A stretch of 60,314 nucleotides of DNA from Jannaschia seosinensis. GTDB taxonomy: Bacteria; Pseudomonadota; Alphaproteobacteria; Rhodobacterales; Rhodobacteraceae. The notes under the pieces are model-generated. The model was given only the letters and a program-made list of their open reading frames with translations, did no database searches and was not told where the DNA came from. The stretch spans positions 70-60,383 of the forward strand of contig NZ_CYPR01000096.1 of the NCBI RefSeq assembly GCF_001408515.1, in the 5' to 3' direction. Shown here piece after piece: positions 54,597-60,314 of this stretch (positions are counted from its first letter, which is position 1; every line of letters begins with the position of its first letter). Made by a program: the position numbers and the translations under genes.

Positions 54597-54768
54597 CGTG
54601 TTGGATCCGGGCTTCTGGGCAGAGCACGGTAGGGGGCGGTGTCTCTGCGGTCCACGGTGTCGGTTAGGGCGAGACAGGCCGTGCGACCTGCGCTCGTGTA
54701 TGTTCTAGGGGCTCGAACAATCCAATGCCGCGGCGCGAGGGGTGGCGTGGCTGTCAGGGGGCGAACGG

Positions 54769-55110
54769 ATGAGCAAGCTGGACGAGAAGGTCGGCAAGTA
54801 TATCGACGTCGTGAGGGCGAAGACGGGGCAGGAGCCGGATGTGGACCTGCTCCGCAAGATCACGCGGGGGTGTGGGCCGTCGATCTACAACGCTGACCGT
54901 GAGACTATCGCCGCCAGCCAGCCTGGGGAGATGGAAACGGTTAAGAACAACTTCCTGATCAGGAAGCTGGGGCTGAGCGATGGGCCGAAGCTTGATGGGG
55001 CGCTTGCCGCAGTGATCGAGGTCTACGGCATGTCCGATACCAACAAGTATCGTGCGGTCATCTATTACATGCTGACGAAGCATTTCGGGAAGGAAGACGT
55101 CTACCGGTGA
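54769..55110 (+). CDS. DUF2853 family protein
   Basis: This 113-residue soluble helical protein matches DUF2853: MSKLDEKVGKYIDVVRAKTG, DLLRKITRGCGPSIYNADRE, a NNFLIRKLGL segment near residue 62 and the C-terminal TNKYRAVIYYMLTKHFGKED. No function is known. The ATG follows CAGGGGG seven bases upstream; a longer start nine codons earlier lacks support. It stands between two terminators, so it is probably monocistronic. Confidence 0.88.
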   Translation: MSKLDEKVGKYIDVVRAKTGQEPDVDLLRKITRGCGPSIYNADRETIAASQPGEMETVKNNFLIRKLGLSDGPKLDGALAAVIEVYGMSDTNKYRAVIYYMLTKHFGKEDVYR

Positions 55111-55145
55111 GGCTTAGATCGGGTCGGCCCCGACAGAGCAGTTCC

Positions 55146-55168
55146 GGCGGAAAATGACCGCCTTTTTT
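55146..55168 (+). terminator. Short terminator after the DUF2853 gene
   Basis: A five-pair stem (GGCGG with CCGCC) encloses a seven-base loop and is followed by six T residues. The stem is short but the U tract is good. Confidence 0.55.
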
Positions 55169-55182
55169 GGCTTTGACGAGGG

Positions 55183-55210
55183 TTGCATATCGGCAACAGT
55201 CCTCCCATCT
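55183..55210 (+). promoter_or_regulatory. Candidate heat-shock (sigma-32) promoter of clpB
   Basis: TTGCAT, then a 15-base spacer, then CCCATCT lies about 80 bases before the clpB start. The CCCATNT -10 form resembles RpoH promoters and clpB is a classical RpoH target. The -35 lacks the full CTTGAA. Confidence 0.4.
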
Positions 55211-55288
55211 CGATCTCATGAGGTCCGCGACCAGACCGTGCCGATGATCGGGCGGCCAACCGGCGGATGCTTTTGGAGGAGAGACGAG

Positions 55289-57904
55289 ATGAACCTGGAA
55301 AAATTTACCGAGCGCGCACGAGGATTCTTGCAGGCCGCGTCGACGATCGCGCTGCGCGAGGGGCACCCGCAATTGCTGCCCGAACACCTGCTCAAGGCGA
55401 TCATGGACGATGAGCAGGGCATGGCAGCCAACCTGATCTCCGCGGCGGGCGGTGCGCCCGAGCGGGTGCGTCAGGCGGTGGACGTGGCGGTTGCCAAGCT
55501 GCCGCAGGTTTCGGGCGATGCGGGTCAGCCGCAACTGAGCCGTGACCTGTCGCGCGTTCTGGACGAGGCCGAGAAGGTCGCCGGCAAGGCGGGCGACAGT
55601 TTCGTGCCCGTGGAGCGCGTCCTGATGGCGCTGGGTATGATCAAGTCTAAGGCACGGGATGCGCTGGAGGCCGGTGCGGTGAACGCGCAGGCGCTTAATG
55701 CCGCGATCAACGATGTGCGCAAGGGGCGGACGGCCGACACCGCCTCGGCCGAGGAGACATATGACGCGCTGAAGAAATACGCCCGCGACCTGACCGAGGC
55801 GGCGCGCGAAGGCAAGATCGACCCGATCATCGGCCGCGACGAGGAAATCCGGCGTGCGATGCAGGTTCTGTCGCGGCGCACGAAGAACAACCCTGTTCTG
55901 ATCGGCGATCCGGGCGTCGGTAAAACCGCGATTGCCGAGGGCCTCGCCCTGCGGATCGTCGATGGTGACGTGCCGGAGAGCCTGCGTAACAAGCGGCTGA
56001 TGGCGCTCGACATGGGTGCGCTCATCGCGGGCGCGAAATATCGCGGCGAATTCGAGGAGCGTCTGAAGGGCGTGTTGTCGGACGTGACCGCCGCGGCGGG
56101 CGAAGTCATCCTGTTCATCGACGAGATGCACACGCTCGTCGGCGCGGGGAAATCCGAAGGCGCGATGGATGCGGCCAACCTCATCAAGCCGGCGTTGGCG
56201 CGGGGTGAGTTGCATTGCGTGGGTGCCACGACGCTCGATGAATACCGCAAATACGTCGAGAAGGACGCGGCGCTTGCGCGGCGGTTCCAGCCCCTGGTGA
56301 TCCAGGAGCCGACCGTCGAGGACACGGTGTCGATCCTGCGCGGTATCAAGGAGAAGTACGAGCTGCACCACGGGGTGCGGATCAGCGACTCCGCTTTGGT
56401 GGCGGCGGCGACCCTGTCGAACCGCTACATCACGGACCGGTTCCTGCCGGACAAGGCGATCGACCTGATGGACGAGGCCGCATCGCGGCTGCGGATGGAG
56501 GTGGATTCCAAGCCTGAGGAGCTCGATGCGCTCGACCGCGACATCCTGCAAAAGCAGATCGAGGTCGAGGCCCTGCGCTCCGAGGACGATACCGCATCGA
56601 GAGACCGGCTCGAGAAGCTTGAGCGGGAATTGTCGGAGCAGCAGCAGCGGTCTGCGGAGATGACGGCCCAGTGGCAGGCCGAGCGTGACAAGCTGGAAGG
56701 CGCGCGGGGTCTCAAGGAAGAGCTGGACGCTCTGCGGCTGGAGTTGGATCAGGCCAAGCGGGACGGCAATTTCGCCCGCGCGGGCGAGCTTCAGTACGGA
56801 CGCATCCCGGAGATCGAGAAGAAGCTTGCGGCGGTCGAGGATGATGACAACGACCTTATGGTCGAGGAGGCCGTCCGGCCCGAGCAGATCGCATCGGTCG
56901 TCGAGCGGTGGACCGGCGTGCCCGTCAGCAAGATGCTCGAGGGCGAGCGCGAGAAGCTTCTGCGTATGGAGGAGGAGCTGGGTCGTCGCGTCATCGGTCA
57001 GAGACAGGCGGTGACCGCCGTCGCCAGTGCCGTGCGCCGTGCGCGGGCGGGGCTGAATGATGAGGCGCGGCCGCTGGGTTCGTTCATGTTCCTCGGGCCG
57101 ACCGGTGTCGGCAAGACCGAGCTGACGAAAGCGCTGGCCGAGTTTCTGTTCGACGATGACGGCGCGATGGTGCGGATCGACATGAGCGAGTTCATGGAGA
57201 AGCATTCCGTCGCGCGCCTGATCGGTGCTCCCCCGGGTTATGTCGGCTATGACGAGGGCGGTGTTCTGACCGAAGCGGTGCGGCGCAGGCCTTATCAGGT
57301 CGTGCTGTTCGACGAGGTCGAGAAGGCGCATCCGGATGTGTTCAATGTGCTGCTGCAGGTGCTGGATGACGGTGTTCTGACGGACGGACAGGGGCGGACG
57401 GTCGATTTCAAGCAGACGTTGATCGTGCTGACCTCGAACCTCGGAAGTCAGGCGTTGAGCCAGCTTCCGGAGGGAGCGGATGCCTCGCAAGCCAAGCGCG
57501 ACGTGATGGATGCGCTTCGGGCGCATTTCCGGCCGGAGTTCCTGAACCGGCTCGATGAGACGATCATCTTCGACCGGCTCGCCCGGGAAGACATGGCCGG
57601 TATCGTCGACATCCAGGTCGCGCGCCTGGCGAAACGGCTGGCGGGGCGGAAGATCACCCTGCAGCTCGATGACGAGGCGAAGGCGTGGTTGGCCGAGGAG
57701 GGGTACGATCCCGTCTTCGGGGCCCGGCCGCTGAAGCGGGTGATCCAGCGTGCGCTGCAGAACCCGTTGGCTGAAATGTTGCTTGCCGGCGAGATTGCCG
57801 AGGATAGCACGGTTCCGGTCCGCGCGACGGCGGACGGGCTGGTGATCGGGGAGCGGCTCGCCTCGAGCGACCGGCGGCCGCCGCAGGATGCTGTGGTGCA
57901 TTAA
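55289..57904 (+). CDS. clpB: ATP-dependent disaggregase ClpB
   Basis: ClpB is a hexameric AAA+ chaperone that, with DnaK, rescues aggregated proteins. The 871-residue protein has the N-terminal Clp repeat domain ([20 protein letters not shown]), the first AAA module with Walker [16 protein letters not shown] near residue 205, a long coiled-coil middle domain (about 405-530, [20 protein letters not shown]) and the second AAA module with Walker [16 protein letters not shown] near 603. The conserved pore loop [12 protein letters not shown] lies near 251. The ATG follows GGAGGAGAGACG. A terminator follows. Confidence 0.97.
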   Translation: MNLEKFTERARGFLQAASTIALREGHPQLLPEHLLKAIMDDEQGMAANLISAAGGAPERVRQAVDVAVAKLPQVSGDAGQPQLSRDLSRVLDEAEKVAGKAGDSFVPVERVLMALGMIKSKARDALEAGAVNAQALNAAINDVRKGRTADTASAEETYDALKKYARDLTEAAREGKIDPIIGRDEEIRRAMQVLSRRTKNNPVLIGDPGVGKTAIAEGLALRIVDGDVPESLRNKRLMALDMGALIAGAKYRGEFEERLKGVLSDVTAAAGEVILFIDEMHTLVGAGKSEGAMDAANLIKPALARGELHCVGATTLDEYRKYVEKDAALARRFQPLVIQEPTVEDTVSILRGIKEKYELHHGVRISDSALVAAATLSNRYITDRFLPDKAIDLMDEAASRLRMEVDSKPEELDALDRDILQKQIEVEALRSEDDTASRDRLEKLERELSEQQQRSAEMTAQWQAERDKLEGARGLKEELDALRLELDQAKRDGNFARAGELQYGRIPEIEKKLAAVEDDDNDLMVEEAVRPEQIASVVERWTGVPVSKMLEGEREKLLRMEEELGRRVIGQRQAVTAVASAVRRARAGLNDEARPLGSFMFLGPTGVGKTELTKALAEFLFDDDGAMVRIDMSEFMEKHSVARLIGAPPGYVGYDEGGVLTEAVRRRPYQVVLFDEVEKAHPDVFNVLLQVLDDGVLTDGQGRTVDFKQTLIVLTSNLGSQALSQLPEGADASQAKRDVMDALRAHFRPEFLNRLDETIIFDRLAREDMAGIVDIQVARLAKRLAGRKITLQLDDEAKAWLAEEGYDPVFGARPLKRVIQRALQNPLAEMLLAGEIAEDSTVPVRATADGLVIGERLASSDRRPPQDAVVH

Positions 57905-57934
57905 AACTGGATCGGTCACTTCTGTGATCGGATG

Positions 57935-57965
57935 GGGTGGCGGAGAAATCCGCCGCCCTATTTTT
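57935..57965 (+). terminator. Terminator after clpB
   Basis: A ten-pair stem (GGGTGGCGGA with TCCGCCGCCC, one G-U pair), closed by a GAAA tetraloop and followed by TATTTTT, lies 30 bases past the stop codon. Confidence 0.88.
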
Positions 57966-58244
57966 GTTGGAACTGCCGATCGAGGTTGGCGGAAACTTGG
58001 CCTTCGTGCTTGCGGCATCCATTTGTGCCCCGCATGCTTGGTGAAGGGGCGTGGTATTCGTCGGTCTGACAAAAACGGATGTTTGGCTGTCTTGGCGGGG
58101 CGGGTGCGCGGACAATGCATACCCTTTACCGCCTGACAGGTGCGACGGATCGCACGGCGGGGTTGTCTGACTGAGCGGTCGAGCGCAACTCTAGGGAAAT
58201 GTGTACGTTCCGTTGCCGGCCCTTCGCCGCCGAGAGGATTACAG
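57966..58244. other. Intergenic region upstream of msrP
   Basis: This 279-base region shows no gene or structured RNA that I can support. It should contain the msrPQ promoter. A GAGAGGA lies six bases before the msrP ATG. Confidence 0.5.
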
Positions 58245-59141
58245 ATGTCGAAGCCTAACCTGACCCGAGCCGATGTAACGCCCCGCGAGCTCTGGATGAA
58301 CAGACGACAGATCATCGCCGCGCTCGGGGCCGGATCGATTGCGGGCGGGCTTGGCCTGCCGGCTTGGGCGGAGGCGCATCTGGAGCCGCATAGCTGGGAG
58401 GACATTACCGGCTATAACAACTTCTACGAGTTCGGGCTCGGTAAGGGTGATCCTGCCGAAAACGCGCCGGCGATGAAGACGGAGCCTTGGTCCGTGCGGA
58501 TTGACGGGATGGTCGACAATCCCGGTAACTATCTCCTCGATGACCTGATCGGCGATATTCCGACGGAGGAGCGTATCTATCGCTTTCGCTGCGTCGAGGC
58601 GTGGTCGATGGTAGTCCCCTGGAACGGCTTCGAGTTGAACAAGCTGCTGACCCGGGTCGGGGTCCGGCCGGAAGCGAAGTACGTGGCGTTCGAGACGGCG
58701 GTCATTCCGGAGGTGATGCCGGGCGTGCGCGCGTCGATCCTCGACTGGCCCTACCGCGAAGGGCTGCGGCTGGATGAGGCGATGCATCCGCTGACGATCA
58801 TGGCGACTGGGATCTATGGCCGGCCGATCCCGAACCAGAACGGGGCGCCGATGCGTCTCGTCGTGCCATGGAAGTATGGGTTCAAGAGCATCAAGTCGAT
58901 CGTGCGCATCGAGTTGACCGACAAGCAGCCGCTCAACACCTGGCAGCAAAGCAATCCGGATGAATACGGGTTCTATGCCAACGTAAATCCGGAGGTGGAT
59001 CATCCACGCTGGTCACAGGCCTCGGAGCGGGTGATCGGCGCGGGGCTGTTCGGAGGGCGGGTCGATACGCTGCCCTTCAATGGCTATGGCGACGAGGTTG
59101 CGTCGCTCTATGAGGGAATGGACCTCGCGGAGAACTTCTGA
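58245..59141 (+). CDS. msrP: Periplasmic methionine sulfoxide reductase catalytic subunit MsrP
   Basis: MsrP (YedY) is a molybdopterin enzyme that reduces methionine sulfoxide in oxidised periplasmic proteins. The 298-residue protein has a twin-arginine signal ([20 protein letters not shown]), the molybdenum-ligating cysteine in [15 protein letters not shown] near 130 and the family stretches [20 protein letters not shown] and [18 protein letters not shown]. It is exported folded by Tat. msrQ, its haem membrane partner, follows four bases later. Confidence 0.96.
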   Translation: MSKPNLTRADVTPRELWMNRRQIIAALGAGSIAGGLGLPAWAEAHLEPHSWEDITGYNNFYEFGLGKGDPAENAPAMKTEPWSVRIDGMVDNPGNYLLDDLIGDIPTEERIYRFRCVEAWSMVVPWNGFELNKLLTRVGVRPEAKYVAFETAVIPEVMPGVRASILDWPYREGLRLDEAMHPLTIMATGIYGRPIPNQNGAPMRLVVPWKYGFKSIKSIVRIELTDKQPLNTWQQSNPDEYGFYANVNPEVDHPRWSQASERVIGAGLFGGRVDTLPFNGYGDEVASLYEGMDLAENF

Positions 59142-59145
59142 GCCG

Positions 59146-59751
59146 ATGGCGGATGCAGCGGCGATCGGCCCCCGTATCTCCGGCGTGGCGCGAAAGGTCC
59201 CGACCTGGCCGGTTTATCTCGGGGGGATCGGGATCGGTGCCTGGGAGATATGGCAGGGGCTGAACGCGATCGATCCGGTGGATGCGCTTTCTCTGGGACT
59301 GGGGATGTTGTCGTTGCAGTTTCTGCTGGCGTCCCTCGTCGTCACGCCGCTCATGCGGTTCGCACGGATCAACCTGTTGAAGTTTCGGAAGGCGCTCGGC
59401 CTTCTCGCCTTCGGTTTCCTGACTTTGCACTTCCTCGTCTGGCTCGTGCTCGACCTTCAGCTTCGGTGGGGGCTGATCTGGGCCGAGATTGTGAAGCGGC
59501 CATATCTGACCGTTGGCTTTGCAGGCTTCCTTCTGCTGATACCGCTCGCGGCGACGTCATGGCAGGGCGCGATCCGCCGGTTGGGTGCACGAACGTGGGG
59601 ACGCCTGCACCGGCTTGTCTATTTGGCGGTGATCCTCGGTGCCGTGCATTTCGTGATGCAGGAGAAGGTCTGGACCATGGAATCGCTTCTCTACCTGACG
59701 GCTGCGCTTTTTCTTGTGTGTGTTCGGATTGTTTGGATTCGGGCTTGGTGA
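59146..59751 (+). CDS. msrQ: Haem-binding membrane subunit MsrQ
   Basis: MsrQ is the b-type cytochrome that passes electrons from the respiratory chain (quinols) or a flavin reductase to MsrP. The 201-residue protein has about six hydrophobic segments of the ferric-reductase-like fold. Likely haem ligands are the His of FLTLHFLVW near 100 and the two in LHRLVYLAVILGAVHF near 150. The 3' end becomes unusually G+T-rich. It overlaps no gene but is closely linked to msrP. Confidence 0.94.
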   Translation: MADAAAIGPRISGVARKVPTWPVYLGGIGIGAWEIWQGLNAIDPVDALSLGLGMLSLQFLLASLVVTPLMRFARINLLKFRKALGLLAFGFLTLHFLVWLVLDLQLRWGLIWAEIVKRPYLTVGFAGFLLLIPLAATSWQGAIRRLGARTWGRLHRLVYLAVILGAVHFVMQEKVWTMESLLYLTAALFLVCVRIVWIRAW

Positions 59752-59953
59752 GGGGGTGGTTTGGACGGGTTTGGAAGAATGTGAGTTGATGTGAGGTTTC
59801 GTGACAACTTTGGTGCTTTTGCAGGGCTATTGCTGGGGCAGGGGCTTGGTGGGGTGCGGAGTATATTCGGGCTTACGGTTGTTTGGAAGGTATTGATAAC
59901 GCTTGGAATCTGCGAAGGGTCCAAAAAAAGTGCATGATGGTTGTGGAAAGTGC
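59752..59953. other. G+T-rich spacer upstream of the rRNA promoter
   Basis: This 200-base region has no gene. Its plus strand is strongly enriched in G and T (runs such as GGGGGTGGTTTGG), unlike the coding DNA before it. It includes an A-rich patch (TCCAAAAAAAGTGCATG) just upstream of the rRNA promoter, where a stimulatory UP-like element or Fis-type site could lie. Confidence 0.5.
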
Positions 59954-59982
59954 TTGCGGGTTCCGGGTGTGGTCCGTAAATA
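59954..59982 (+). promoter_or_regulatory. Ribosomal RNA operon promoter
   Basis: TTGCGG, a 17-base spacer and TAAATA give a good sigma-70 promoter. Its position about 330 bases before the end of the window, followed by a boxA-bearing leader, matches rrn promoters of Rhodobacterales. Confidence 0.75.
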
Positions 59983-60314
59983 CCCCTTCACCGGCGGCGC
60001 TGAGGTGCCAACGGGACGCTGGACGGAACGACGGAGCGGATGCTTCGAAGGGCCTGAGGCAGAAATTTTGAGGCAACTGAAGCGGGTTGTGCCGAGAGTT
60101 TAGGGCACATCCGGTTGATTTTGTCTCTCGCTCTTTGAAATCGCGAGTATCTGAAGAGATATGTGGGCGGTTTGGTCCTGTTCGATGGATCAGACGTCTG
60201 TGTATCGCGCTCCTAGGCTTCGGTCGATGATGGAGTGTCAGCTTCACTGTTTGGACGGCTTCTGGTTACTTTGGTAACTGAAGCACAACAAGCAGAGACT
60301 GTACCGACCTAGCC
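59983..60314 (+). other. rRNA operon 5' leader (16S gene just beyond the window)
   Basis: The transcribed leader contains a boxA-like element (60128-60140), the hairpin GGTTACTTTGGTAACT near 60263, and phrases such as GTCAGCTTCACTGTTTGGACGG that I recognise from 16S leaders of this order. The 16S start (AGAGTTTGATC) is not reached. Two short reading frames here are not genes. Confidence 0.75.
60128..60140 (+). promoter_or_regulatory. boxA antitermination element
   Basis: TCGCTCTTTGAAA fits the boxA consensus (TGCTCTTTAAA-like) bound by NusB/S10 to allow read-through of rRNA operons. Confidence 0.65.

Noticed and set aside
53041-54627. A minus-strand frame with Asp/His/Gly-rich repeats opposite the repeat protein
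   Set aside because: Its periodicity is simply the mirror of the 27-base coding repeats on the plus strand; there is no signal peptide or ribosome site.
55058-58405. A 1115-codon open frame on the minus strand opposite clpB
   Set aside because: It is a high-GC shadow of clpB: its translation is rich in Arg/His/Leu with no domains, and the plus strand encodes a complete ClpB.
59883-60103. Short plus-strand frames in the rRNA leader
   Set aside because: They lie across the rRNA promoter and leader and show no coding features.
1-60314. tRNA genes, prophage or defence islands
   Set aside because: I scanned for tRNA T-loop patterns, integrases, restriction-modification, toxin-antitoxin and phage structural signatures and saw none; a tRNAscan or DefenseFinder run could confirm.

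Overview
The window is GC-rich, densely coded DNA of an alphaproteobacterium, almost certainly a member of the Rhodobacterales (Roseobacter group). The evidence is a RegB/RegA redox two-component pair beside ahcY, an AddAB recombination system, a VPLPA-CTERM surface protein, the DUF6525 and YggT small-protein families, and a right edge that runs into the leader of a ribosomal RNA operon of the type found in this order. I could not assign a genus.

Layout. 1-2.1 kb: an IS1595-like transposase followed by a VPLPA-CTERM protein. 2.3-9.8 kb: assorted metabolic and envelope genes (class IV aminotransferase, YggT, thioesterase, UMF1-type MFS transporter, murein endopeptidase MepA, LOG-family protein, threonine dehydratase-like enzyme). 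9.9-16.6 kb: a lysine/diaminopimelate block (dapD, dapE) with RidA, a glycerophosphodiesterase, a FemAB-like acyltransferase, a pterin dehydratase and an MscS channel. 16.7-19.2 kb: arginine catabolism (arginase and ornithine cyclodeaminase) facing a divergent Lrp/AsnC regulator. 19.3-25.6 kb: peroxiredoxin, a ferredoxin-reductase-type flavoprotein, rsmD, an orphan TRAP binding protein, recQ and yaaA. 25.6-30.9 kb: a type I secretion ABC/HlyD pair and penicillin-binding protein 1A. 31.2-32.9 kb: glnK-amtB. 33-45 kb: a tightly packed leftward cluster (tsaE, amgK-like, murU-like, addB, addA), with trxA beyond it and with the PAS-only protein and regB upstream. 45.2-53 kb: regA, a four-gene osmoprotectant ABC transporter, small genes and ahcY. 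53.4-59.8 kb: an exported nonapeptide-repeat/PRC-barrel protein, a DUF2853 protein, clpB and msrPQ. 59.8-60.3 kb: an rRNA promoter and leader; the 16S gene itself lies just beyond the window.

How the genes work together. Several sets are coupled by ATGA/GTGA overlaps: amgK-murU (cell-wall sugar recycling) with tsaE and addBA; the osmoprotectant importer; HlyD with its ABC exporter; msrP with msrQ (repair of periplasmic methionine sulfoxide). GlnK-AmtB handles ammonium. RegB-RegA is expected to control redox-responsive genes.

The most unusual items are the exported protein with 13 consecutive nine-residue repeats joined to a PRC-barrel; the osmoprotectant permease whose first membrane helix lies upstream of any ATG/GTG/TTG and probably starts at CTG; a perfect 32-bp palindrome between mscS and the ornithine cyclodeaminase gene; and the regA-ahcY interval, which holds a transporter operon while no senC lies between regB and regA. 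No prophage, CRISPR array, tRNA or clear new defence system was seen.
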